Shown piece by piece: positions 56,604 to 64,000 of a stretch of 64,000 bases of DNA. The stretch lies in assembly GCF_000427665.1 (NCBI RefSeq), contig NZ_KE386572.1, positions 2,008,196-2,072,195 on the forward strand, given 5' to 3'. The notes under the pieces are model-generated. The model saw nothing but the letters and a program-made list of their open reading frames with translations. It had not been told where the DNA came from and did no database searches. Each line of letters opens with the position of its first letter. The first letter of the stretch is position 1. A program made the position numbers and the translations under genes. This stretch comes from Geminicoccus roseus DSM 18922 (GTDB lineage Bacteria; Pseudomonadota; Alphaproteobacteria; Geminicoccales; Geminicoccaceae).

Positions 56604-57458
56604 TTGTTCGTCGACCGGCACTTCTATGAGCGCGACGCCGAGGGGCGGGGCCGCTACGTGACCCTCACGCGGGGGGCGCAGATCCGCCTGGCCCTGGTCG
56701 CCCTGCTGCTGGTCGTCGTCCCGCTGGGCCTGGCCGCCGGCCTGGTCTGGACCTCCTTCCGCCTTCCCGGCCTGCCCGGCACGCAGGCGGCCGCGATCGT
56801 TCGTCCCCAGGCGCCGCCGGTCGCCGAGCCGGCGAGGACGCCCCCCACCGACGAGACGGCCGCCCTGCGCGCGGCCCTCGACGAGAGCCGGCAGAAGCGC
56901 GCCGAGCTGGTCGCGGAACTGGAAAACCTGAAGCGGCAGCAGCAGGAGGCGCCGAGCGGCCCGACCCAGGCCGATCTCGACCGGCTCCAGGCGCTCCTGG
57001 ACGAAGCGGTGAACCGTGCCGGGACCGCGGAGGCCCGCGCCGATGCCGCCGACGAGTTCGCCGCCGCCGCGGTGGAGGAGGCCGAGGCCGCGCGCCGCGA
57101 GGCTCTGTCCCGCGCGCCAATCGACGAGGCTTCCGTTCCCGACCGCATCCGGGCCCTGGAGCTGGAACTGGAGGCGGCGCGGGCCGAGAATCCTCCGCCG
57201 CCCGTCCTTGACATGGAGATGGCGCTCACGCCCGAGGAACAGATGAGCGCGGAGCGCTTCCGGGAGCTGGACGCCACCATCGCCGAGCTGGAGGCCGAGC
57301 GCGACATGCTGGAGCAGCGGATCGCCGAGCTCACCGACGAGAGCGACCAGGAGGATCCCCCGTCGCCCTCCGGATCCGACCCGGTTCCCGGCCCCGCCGC
57401 CAGCCTGGCGGACCGCGAGGGGTCTGACCCGGACGACGCGCATCCGGCCGTGCCTTGA
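56604..57458 (+). CDS. membrane-anchored coiled-coil protein, unknown
   Basis: A 284-residue protein of no family known to me. A short basic cytoplasmic segment is followed by one membrane helix (about 29-50), then Ala/Glu/Arg-rich sequence with strong coiled-coil character (about 83-175 and 230-255) and an acidic, Pro-rich tail. The start is uncertain: TTG 56604 is used (CTG 56595 lies 8 bases after AGGGAG). The sequence is polar enough and codon use regular enough to be a real gene. It could be an envelope or division accessory protein by location only. Confidence 0.65.
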   Translation: MFVDRHFYERDAEGRGRYVTLTRGAQIRLALVALLLVVVPLGLAAGLVWTSFRLPGLPGTQAAAIVRPQAPPVAEPARTPPTDETAALRAALDESRQKRAELVAELENLKRQQQEAPSGPTQADLDRLQALLDEAVNRAGTAEARADAADEFAAAAVEEAEAARREALSRAPIDEASVPDRIRALELELEAARAENPPPPVLDMEMALTPEEQMSAERFRELDATIAELEAERDMLEQRIAELTDESDQEDPPSPSGSDPVPGPAASLADREGSDPDDAHPAVP

Positions 57459-57494
57459 GCGCCGATAATCCCGTTGATCATTCAGGAAGCCGCC

Positions 57495-58556
57495 ATGCAG
57501 ATCGCTGATCTGGACACGCCCATCGCCGTCATCGACTTGGACCGGGTCGAGGCCAATCTGAAGCGCTGGCAGGATTTCTGCGACGAGCATGGCTTTGCCA
57601 ACCGCCCGCACATCAAGACCCACAAGCTCGCCGAGTTCGCCCGGCTGCAGGTGCAGCTTGGGGCCAAGGGCATCTCCTGCCAGAAGCTGGGCGAGGCCGA
57701 GGTCATGGCCGATGCCGGGATCGATGACATCCTGATCCCGTTCAACCTGGTGGGCGCGCCCAAGCTTGCCCGGGCGGTGGCGCTGGCCCGGCGGATCCGC
57801 TTGATCCTGGTGGCCGACCACGAGGAGGTGTCGGACCCGATCGGCCGCGCCTTCGCGGAAGCCGGCCTGGAGGTCGAGATGCTGGTGGAATGCGACACCG
57901 GGGCGAAGCGCAACGGCACCCAGTCGGTCGAGGACACCGTCCGCCTCGCCCGGCATATCGCCGCCACGCCCGGGCTGCGCTTTGCCGGCCTGCTGACCTA
58001 TCCGCCGCCGGGCGGGCAGCCGAACGTGGTGGCTTTCTTCGGGGAAACGGTCGCCCGGCTGAAGGAGCACGGGATCGAGGCGCCGATCCTCTCCTCCGGG
58101 GGCAGCCCCGACATGTGGACCGCCAACGAGCAGGGGCCGGTGACCGAGCACCGGCCGGGCACCTACATCTATGGCGACCGGATGCAGATGCGGGCCGGCT
58201 GCATCGGCCTGGACGACTGCGCCCTGACCGTGCTGGCCACCGTGGTGTCCCGTCCCACCGCCGACCGCGCCATCCTGGATACCGGCTCCAAAGCCCTGAC
58301 CGCCGACCTGCACGGGCTGAACGGCTATGGCCGCATCATGGAATATCCCGATGCGGTGATCGCCAACCTGTCCGAGGAACATGGCCATGTCGATCTGAGC
58401 GGCGTGGCCGGGCCGCGCCCGCGCATCGGTGACAAGGTCCGGATCCTGCCCAACCATGCCTGTCCGGTGAGCAATCTCTACGATCAGGTCGCCTTGTGCC
58501 GGAACGGTCAGGTCGAGCGGATCGTGGATGTGGACGCCCGCGGTAGATTGGCCTGA
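57495..58556 (+). CDS. D-threonine aldolase-like PLP enzyme (DSD1/alanine-racemase fold)
   Basis: A 353-residue fold-III PLP enzyme. RPHIKTHK carries the PLP lysine (Lys41), GGSPDMW the phosphate-side glycine segment, and PNHACPVSNLYD near the C-terminus the His/Cys metal site of D-threonine aldolase and D-serine dehydratase. It should cleave D-threonine or related D-3-hydroxy amino acids to glycine and an aldehyde, or dehydrate D-serine; the two cannot be separated by eye. Start ATG 57495 has CAGGAAG upstream; ATG 57474 is less likely. Confidence 0.85.
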   Translation: MQIADLDTPIAVIDLDRVEANLKRWQDFCDEHGFANRPHIKTHKLAEFARLQVQLGAKGISCQKLGEAEVMADAGIDDILIPFNLVGAPKLARAVALARRIRLILVADHEEVSDPIGRAFAEAGLEVEMLVECDTGAKRNGTQSVEDTVRLARHIAATPGLRFAGLLTYPPPGGQPNVVAFFGETVARLKEHGIEAPILSSGGSPDMWTANEQGPVTEHRPGTYIYGDRMQMRAGCIGLDDCALTVLATVVSRPTADRAILDTGSKALTADLHGLNGYGRIMEYPDAVIANLSEEHGHVDLSGVAGPRPRIGDKVRILPNHACPVSNLYDQVALCRNGQVERIVDVDARGRLA

Positions 58557-58605
58557 AATTTTCTGCGAATAGTGCGTGCCTCCGTAGGCGGGACCAGAGG
58601 AACGC

Positions 58606-60180
58606 ATGGGTGTCGAGCGCGAGCTGAAGCTCGAGGGCAAGCCAGACGATCTGCGCAAGCTGCTCCGGGAGCCGGTGATTGCCACCGGCCTCAGGAGCCG
58701 TCCCAAGCGCAAGCGGCTCGTCACCACCTATTTCGACACGCCCGACGGCACCCTGCGCGACGAGTTCGGCATGAGCCTGCGGGTGCGCCGGGACGGCCGG
58801 CGCTGGCTCCAGACCGTGAAGCGCGAGCGCCGTGCCGACGGGGTCCTGTTCTCCCGCGACGAGTGGGAGATGCCCATCGCGGGCGAGACCCCCGATCCCA
58901 CCCGGCTGACCGACCCGGCCCTGGCTGAGGTCGTGGCGATCCTGACCAGCCGGGAGGTGGTGCCGATCGTCCGCACCGAGATCCGGCGCGACCAGGTCGA
59001 TCTCGACTGGGCGGACGAGCATGGCCGGGTCGCCGTGGTCAATCTCTCCCTGGACGACGGAAGGATCGAGGCCGGGGGCAACGGCATCGAGGTCGGCGAG
59101 CTGGAACTGGAACTGGTCGAGGGCGATCCGTCCTGCCTGTTCTCCTTGGCGCTGCGCTGCGCCGACATCGTCCCGATCCGGTTCGGCACGCTCGGCAAGT
59201 GGGAGCGCGGCTGCCGGCTGCTGGCCGGGGACTCGCCACAGCCGGAGAAGGCGGAGCGGCCCACCATATCGCCCGCCTGCAACATCGAGGAGGTGATGAT
59301 CGCTTCGTTCGGCGCGGCGCTGCGCCAGTGGCTCGGCAACGAGGCCGCTGTCCAGGACGGCAGCGATCCCGAGGGCATCCACCAGATGCGGGTGGCCCTG
59401 CGGCGGCTGCGCTCCCTGCTGACCCTGTTCAAGGGCCTGATCCCGGACGCCCAGCGTTCCTCGCTCTCGGCCGAGCTGCGGATCGTCGTGCAGGGACTGG
59501 GGCCGGCGCGCGACCTGGACGTGTTCCAGAGCGAGCTGCTGCCGCCGGTGATCGAGGCCCGCCCGGGCGATCCCTCCTCGCTGGCGCTGCAGGCCGTGGC
59601 GGAAGCCGCCCGGAAGGCCGCCTACCAGGATGCCCAGGCGATGATCGCCGACCGCGCCTATGGCCGCACCCTCCTGCGCTTCTCCGCCTGGCTGGACATG
59701 CGGGCCTGGCGGATGGGCTCAGATGCGGTCGGTGTCGACCAGCTGGCCATGCCCTCGGTGGAGGCGGCCAGCGCCCTGCTGGACAAGGCCCTGCGCAAGG
59801 TGCTGCGGCGCGGCCGGGGCTTTGCCGACCTGTCGCCGCCGGAGCGCCACGAGGTCCGCATCGCCCTGAAGAAGCTGCGCTACGGCGCCGACGCGTTCTC
59901 CGGCCTGTTCGACCCCGAGGAAGTGAAGCCCTATGCCCGCCGGCTGTCGCGCCTGCAGGATCACATGGGTCGCTTCAACGACGCCGCCGTCACCGGCACC
60001 ATCGTCGACCGGCTGATGGACGATGCCTCCCTTCCGTTGGCCAAGCGGCACGAGGCGGCGCGTGGCGGCGGGCTGGTGATCGGCTGGCATGCCCATGCCG
60101 CGGTGGCCGACGAGCCCGAACTCCTGGCTGCGTGGCGCGCCTTCAAGCACGCGAAGCCATTCTGGAGGAGCGAGGCGTGA
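58606..60180 (+). CDS. CYTH and CHAD domain protein (triphosphatase / polyphosphate-binding)
   Basis: A 524-residue two-domain protein. The N-terminal CYTH domain (residues 1-205) begins with the ExExK signature ERELKL and has the charged tunnel strands YFDTPDGTLRDEFGMSLRVRRDG; such proteins often hydrolyse inorganic triphosphate. The C-terminal CHAD domain (about 225-515) has the conserved histidines in GIHQMRVALRRLRS and HEVRIALKKLRYGADAF and binds polyphosphate. Its last four bases overlap the start of the ParA-like gene, so the two are co-translated. Start ATG follows AGAGGAA. Confidence 0.92.
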   Translation: MGVERELKLEGKPDDLRKLLREPVIATGLRSRPKRKRLVTTYFDTPDGTLRDEFGMSLRVRRDGRRWLQTVKRERRADGVLFSRDEWEMPIAGETPDPTRLTDPALAEVVAILTSREVVPIVRTEIRRDQVDLDWADEHGRVAVVNLSLDDGRIEAGGNGIEVGELELELVEGDPSCLFSLALRCADIVPIRFGTLGKWERGCRLLAGDSPQPEKAERPTISPACNIEEVMIASFGAALRQWLGNEAAVQDGSDPEGIHQMRVALRRLRSLLTLFKGLIPDAQRSSLSAELRIVVQGLGPARDLDVFQSELLPPVIEARPGDPSSLALQAVAEAARKAAYQDAQAMIADRAYGRTLLRFSAWLDMRAWRMGSDAVGVDQLAMPSVEAASALLDKALRKVLRRGRGFADLSPPERHEVRIALKKLRYGADAFSGLFDPEEVKPYARRLSRLQDHMGRFNDAAVTGTIVDRLMDDASLPLAKRHEAARGGGLVIGWHAHAAVADEPELLAAWRAFKHAKPFWRSEA

Positions 60181-60803
60181 TCCGCATCCTGGTCGGCAAC
60201 GGCAAGGGCGGGGTCGGCAAGTCGACCATCGCCACCAGCCTGGCCGCGGCCCTGGCGAACAGGGGGCGGCGCACCGTCCTGGCCGACGCGGACCGGCAGC
60301 GTTCCAGCCTGCGCTGGCTGGCCGCGCGCCCGGAGGGGCAGGCCGCCATCCAGGGGCTGGACTGGTCCAAGAAGCCGGGGCCGCTGCCGGACGGGATCGA
60401 GCGCCTGGTGGTGGACGCGCCCGCCAACATGGACGGCAGCGAGATCGAGGATCTCCTGGACGAATCCGACCGGGTCGTGGTGCCGGTCCAGCCCTCCTTG
60501 TTCGACCAGGCTGGCACTGAGCGGTTCCTGGCCAAGCTCGGCAAGCAGAAATCGGTGCGCAAGGGCAAGAAGGAGGTCGTGCTGGTTCTCAACCGGCTGC
60601 GCAGCCGTGCCCGCGCCACCGGACGGCTGGAAGCCTATGCCGCCGGCCTGCAGCTGCCTGTGGCGGCGCGGATCGTGGACCGCAGCATCTACGAGGAACT
60701 GGCCACCACCGGTTTGTCGGTGTTCGACCTTGCAGGCGCTCGGACCGCGGCGGCGCGGGCGGAATGGGCGGAACTCGTCGAACTCCTGGACCAGGACGCC
60801 TAG
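60177..60803 (+). CDS. ParA/MinD-like ATPase, orphan
   Basis: A 208-residue P-loop ATPase with the deviant Walker A GNGKGGVGKST (signature Lys10 and catalytic Lys15), the switch ADADRQRSSLRWL, and the Walker B strand RLVVDAPANMDG. It is shorter than chromosomal ParA and has no parB beside it, so a role in positioning some other cargo is more likely than chromosome segregation. Start GTG 60177 overlaps the CYTH-CHAD gene (GTGA); GGAGGAG precedes it. It overlaps the convergent XRE gene by four bases. Confidence 0.88.
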   Translation: MIRILVGNGKGGVGKSTIATSLAAALANRGRRTVLADADRQRSSLRWLAARPEGQAAIQGLDWSKKPGPLPDGIERLVVDAPANMDGSEIEDLLDESDRVVVPVQPSLFDQAGTERFLAKLGKQKSVRKGKKEVVLVLNRLRSRARATGRLEAYAAGLQLPVAARIVDRSIYEELATTGLSVFDLAGARTAAARAEWAELVELLDQDA

Positions 60804-61180
60804 CCCGGCTGGCTGGCGGAATGGCGCTCCACCACCGCCCGCACCAGTCCGCCCAGGGCGACCCGCACCGCCGGGTCGCCGATCTGGGCGAAGGCCTGGT
60901 GGGGGTCGGGCGTCTCCGCTCCGCTCGAATGCGGCGGCCCGGCGGTGACCGGGTGGAAGTCGGTGATGCCGCACAGCCAGTGGATGTCGGTGCGCAGCCG
61001 CTCGGCCATCAGGACCAGGCGTGCGGCGCTGACCCGGTTGGCGCCACGCTCGAATTTCTGGATCTGCTGGTAGGACACGCCCACGATCCGGCCGACCTGC
61101 TCCTGGGTCAGGCCGAGCTCGATCCGCCGTCGCCGCAGCCGCTCCCCGATCTTGCGCTCGATCAGCCTCTCGCGATCCAC
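60800..61180 (-). CDS. XRE-family helix-turn-helix regulator
   Basis: A 126-residue DNA-binding protein. Residues about 12-66 form a typical XRE helix-turn-helix (IGERLRRRRIELGLTQEQVG, then SYQQIQKFERGANRVSAARL). The C-terminal part is short and low in conservation. The start is GTG 61180 with GGAAGGAC upstream. It is divergent from bamD and its 3' end overlaps the ParA-like gene on the other strand. The target is unknown. Confidence 0.88.
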   Translation of the reverse strand: MDRERLIERKIGERLRRRRIELGLTQEQVGRIVGVSYQQIQKFERGANRVSAARLVLMAERLRTDIHWLCGITDFHPVTAGPPHSSGAETPDPHQAFAQIGDPAVRVALGGLVRAVVERHSASQPG

Positions 61181-61292
61181 CTCAGTCCTTCCCGCGGCGC
61201 CGGATCGCCGCGTCTGGCTAGGACTGCCGGGCTCGGCTAAGGTCCTGGCGCCACGGCTTGATCATAACCCTAGGTGGAACGGGCTACAAGGA

Positions 61293-62135
61293 ATGCCGCT
61301 GATCGATCCCTGCGACCGCGCCCGCGGCACCTCGATTCGGCGCGCTTTGCGTGTCGGTGCGGTTGTGCTGCTTTTTTCGCTTTCCGCGTGTGGCGGTGGT
61401 GCTGACGAGGTCGTCCTGGAGCCGGAGAAGCCGGCCGAGCAGCTGTACAGCGAGGCACAGGAACTGCTGCAGAATGGCAGCTGGCAGCAGGCGGCGAACG
61501 CGTTCGAGGAGGTCGAGCGGCAGCACCCCTATTCCGAGCTTGCCAAGCGCGCCCAGGTCGAGGCCGCCTATGCCTTCTACGAGGGCGACTTTTACGACGA
61601 GTCGATTTCGGCCGCCGAGCGCTTCATTGACCTGCATCCGGGCGACGAGGCGACCCCATACGCCTATTATCTGATCGGGCTGTGCTATTACGAGCAGATC
61701 AGCGATGTCGGTCGCGACCAGGCGTCCACCGAGCAGGCGATGCAGGCCTTCGAGGAAATGGTCCGCCGCTACCCGCAGAGCGACTATGCCCGCGACGCCA
61801 ACCTGAAGCTCGACCTGATCCGCGATCATCTGGCCGGCAAGGAAATGGAGATCGGCCGCTATTACGAGAACAAGCAGCAATATGTCGGCGCCATCAACCG
61901 CTTCCGCAGCGTGGTCGAGAACTACCAGACCACCTCGCACGTTCCCGAAGCGCTGTTCCGCCTGACCGAGAGCTATCTGGCGCTGGGCGTGCGCAGGGAA
62001 GCGCAGGCGGCCGCCGCGGTGCTTGGCTACAACTACCCGGGCTCTATCTGGTACGAGCGGTCCTACGCTCTGCTGGAGGGCCAGAACCTGCAGCCTGCGG
62101 AGGACAGCGGGTCATGGTTGTCGAACCTGTTCTGA
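61293..62135 (+). CDS. bamD: outer-membrane assembly lipoprotein BamD
   Basis: Essential lipoprotein of the BAM complex, which inserts beta-barrel proteins with BamA. The signal has lipobox LSAC with Cys33 as the lipidated residue. Five TPR-like repeats follow (LYSEAQELLQNGSWQQAANA, ERQHPYSELAKRAQ, YPQSDYARDANLKLDLIRDH). The 280-residue length is usual. The ATG at 61293 has AAGGA directly ahead with tight spacing, so initiation may be weak; no better in-frame start precedes it. recN follows after 16 bases. Confidence 0.94.
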   Translation: MPLIDPCDRARGTSIRRALRVGAVVLLFSLSACGGGADEVVLEPEKPAEQLYSEAQELLQNGSWQQAANAFEEVERQHPYSELAKRAQVEAAYAFYEGDFYDESISAAERFIDLHPGDEATPYAYYLIGLCYYEQISDVGRDQASTEQAMQAFEEMVRRYPQSDYARDANLKLDLIRDHLAGKEMEIGRYYENKQQYVGAINRFRSVVENYQTTSHVPEALFRLTESYLALGVRREAQAAAAVLGYNYPGSIWYERSYALLEGQNLQPAEDSGSWLSNLF

Positions 62136-62151
62136 ACGCCCGGGACCGTTC

Positions 62152-63810
62152 ATGCTGCACAGCCTGAACGTCCGTGACCTTCTGCTCCTGGACCGGCTCG
62201 ACCTGGAGTTCGGCGAGGGGCTGAGCACGCTCACCGGCGAGACCGGGGCGGGCAAGTCGATCCTGCTGGGCTGCCTGGGCCTGGCCAGCGGGGCGCGCGC
62301 CGAGCGCGGCCAGGTGCGCATCGGCAGCAGCCAGGGCTCGGTCACCGCCATCTTCACCCTGCCGCCGGACCATCCGGCCCGGGCGATCCTGGCGGAGCAG
62401 GGCATCGCCTGCGCCGAGGAGATCAGCCTGCGCCGGGTCGTGTTCGCGGACGGCCGCTCGCGCGCCTTCATCGAGGACGAGCCGGTCGCGATCGGCACCC
62501 TGGAACGGGTCGGCCGCGACCTGGTCGAGGTGCACGGCCAGTTCGAGCAGCGCGGCCTGGCCGACCCCGCCCGCCACCGGGCGCTGCTCGACGCGTTCGG
62601 CGGCCACGAGGCCGAGGCCGAGGCGGTCCGCCGCACCTGGCAGGCCTGGCGCGACGTGAAGACCCGCCTGGACGAGCGCCGCCGCGCGCTGGAGCAGGCC
62701 GCGGCCGAGGAGGAGCGCCTGCGCGCCCATCTGGCCGAGCTGGAGAAGTTCGGGCCGGTGCCGAGGGAGGAGGAGGAACTGGCGGCCGAGCGCCAGCGCC
62801 TGCAGACCCGCGACCGGCAGATCGCCCTGTTCGACGAGGCCGCCAAGGGCCTGGCGGACGCCGCCGAGCGGCTGGCCGGGACCCAGCGCAAGCTGGACCG
62901 CTCTGGCATCGACGATCCGAGCCTTGAGCAGATCGTGGAAGGGCTGGAGCGCGCGTCGTCCGAGCTGGCCGATGTGGAGCGCGCCACCGCCGAGCGGCTG
63001 CGCGAGCTGGTGCATGCCGAGGGCCGGCTGGACGAGGTCGAGGAACGCCTGTTCGCGCTGCGGGCGCTGGCCCGCAAGCACCGGGTATCCGCCGACGAGC
63101 TGGAGGGCCTGCGCGAGGAGTTCATCGCGGAACTGGGCCGGATCGAGACCGGCGCTGCCGACGTCGTGCGGCTGGAAGCCGAGGCGACAATCCTGCACGA
63201 GCGGTTCCTGGCCGCGGTCCAGGCTTTGTCCGCCGCCCGCGCCCGCACCGCCGGGGCGATGAGCGAGGCCGTCGCGGCCGAGCTGGCGCCGCTCAAGCTG
63301 GAGCGCGCCACCCTGCGCGTCACCCTGACCCCGCTGGAGCCGGAGGCCTATGGGCCGGACGGCGCGGAGCGGGTCGCCTTCGAGGTCCGCACCAATCCCG
63401 GCCAGCCGTTCGGGCCGATCGGCAAGATCGCCTCGGGCGGTGAGCTTGCCCGCTTCATGCTGGCGCTGAAGGTGGTGCTGGCGCGTTTGCAGCCGGCCGG
63501 CACCCTGGTGTTCGACGAGATCGACGCCGGGACCGGGGGTGCCACCGCGGACGCGATCGGCGAACGCCTGGCGCGCCTGGCCCGCGAGCGCCAGGTCCTG
63601 GTGGTGACCCACGCGCCCCAGGTCGCGGCGCGCGCCCAGAGCCATCTCCGGGTGGTCAAGATCCAGGAGGACGACCGGACCCGGGTGGTGGTGGAGCCCC
63701 TGGAGGGCGAGGAACGCCGCGACGAGATCGCCCGGATGCTGGCCGGCGCCCAGGTGACCAGCGCCGCGCGGGCCGCGGCCGACAGTCTTATTCAGGATGC
63801 GGTATCGTAG
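62152..63810 (+). CDS. recN: DNA repair protein RecN
   Basis: SMC-like ATPase acting in double-strand break repair. The 552 residues have Walker A GETGAGKS (29-36) at the N-terminus, a long central coiled coil (about 180-370) and a C-terminal half with SGGELARFMLALKVVL (ABC signature) and Walker B LVFDEIDAGTGG (about 450-461). It starts MLHSLNVRDLLLLDRLDLEF, the family norm. It ends directly against ligA. Confidence 0.95.
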   Translation: MLHSLNVRDLLLLDRLDLEFGEGLSTLTGETGAGKSILLGCLGLASGARAERGQVRIGSSQGSVTAIFTLPPDHPARAILAEQGIACAEEISLRRVVFADGRSRAFIEDEPVAIGTLERVGRDLVEVHGQFEQRGLADPARHRALLDAFGGHEAEAEAVRRTWQAWRDVKTRLDERRRALEQAAAEEERLRAHLAELEKFGPVPREEEELAAERQRLQTRDRQIALFDEAAKGLADAAERLAGTQRKLDRSGIDDPSLEQIVEGLERASSELADVERATAERLRELVHAEGRLDEVEERLFALRALARKHRVSADELEGLREEFIAELGRIETGAADVVRLEAEATILHERFLAAVQALSAARARTAGAMSEAVAAELAPLKLERATLRVTLTPLEPEAYGPDGAERVAFEVRTNPGQPFGPIGKIASGGELARFMLALKVVLARLQPAGTLVFDEIDAGTGGATADAIGERLARLARERQVLVVTHAPQVAARAQSHLRVVKIQEDDRTRVVVEPLEGEERRDEIARMLAGAQVTSAARAAADSLIQDAVS

Positions 63811-64000
63811 ATGACGGAACTCGCGGTCGATGCGCTGGACGAGGCCGCCGCGCGCGCGGAGCTGGAACGGCTGGCCCGGGCCATCGCCGAGGCCGACCGG
63901 CGCTATTACCAGGACGCGAGGCCCGACCTGACGGATGCGCAGTACGACGAGCTGCGCCGCCGCAACCAGGCGATCGAGCAGCGCTTCCCGGCGCTGGTAC
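63811..64000 (+). CDS. ligA: NAD-dependent DNA ligase, 5' end only
   Basis: The first 63 residues are inside the window: an N-terminal Ia domain with AEADRRYYQDARPDLTDAQY and DELRRR, the NAD/NMN-binding tyrosine pair of LigA. The start ATG follows the recN stop with no gap. The adenylation lysine and later domains are beyond the right edge. The bamD-recN-ligA order is common in alphaproteobacteria. Confidence 0.93.
   Translation, partial: MTELAVDALDEAAARAELERLARAIAEADRRYYQDARPDLTDAQYDELRRRNQAIEQRFPALV

Noticed and set aside
60177-60803. Chromosome-partition ParA
   Set aside because: No parB or parS-like repeats nearby, and the protein is short; treated as an orphan ATPase.

Overview
The window is about 70% GC by eye, densely coded, and looks like the chromosome of an alphaproteobacterium, most likely a Rhodospirillales/Geminicoccaceae-type lineage (the family is inference). 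The clues are a SAM-II riboswitch in front of metA, a DUF4175/TIGR02302 gene, the order ftsZ-lpxC-...-bamD-recN-ligA, and a GlgX-MalQ fusion. I see no tRNA, 16S/23S rRNA, insertion sequence, prophage or CRISPR array.

Layout. 1-3370: 3' part of gloB (minus), a small methyltransferase and a secreted protein of unknown function. 3384-4513: metA (minus) under a SAM-II riboswitch. 4778-17969: a complete glycogen operon, glgP-glgB-glgC-glgA-pgm-(glgX-malQ fusion), with an SDR oxidoreductase behind it. 18782-29007 (minus): a tightly coupled nine-gene operon, a polyamine-type ABC importer followed by AruI, a DavA-like amidase, GbuA, a DavB-like amino-acid 2-monooxygenase and GabT. Together these read as uptake of a guanidino compound or arginine and its conversion through 4-guanidinobutyrate to GABA and succinate semialdehyde. 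29209-30688 (minus): an SGNH hydrolase and a TlpA-like thioredoxin. 30740-36776: argH-lptM-lysA-DUF4175-amidase. 36789-37194: RNase P RNA. 37195-37717: a long non-coding leader with DnaA-box-like sites, a sigma-70-like promoter and an inverted repeat. 37718-55278: the dcw cluster rsmH-ftsL-ftsI-murE-murF-mraY-murD-ftsW-murG-murC-murB-ddl-ftsQ-ftsA-ftsZ, without mraZ. 55466-64000: lpxC, a coiled-coil membrane protein, a D-threonine-aldolase-like enzyme, a CYTH-CHAD protein, an orphan ParA-like ATPase, an XRE regulator (minus), bamD, recN and the first 63 codons of ligA.

How the genes work together. The glycogen genes cover synthesis (GlgC, GlgA, GlgB), breakdown (GlgP, debranching, maltodextrin transfer) and the link to glucose-6-phosphate (Pgm). 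The dcw genes make lipid II, drive septal peptidoglycan synthesis and form the Z-ring. LysA removes meso-diaminopimelate while MurE uses it. The most interesting region is 18782-29007, where two different routes from arginine to 4-guanidinobutyrate appear to sit in one operon.
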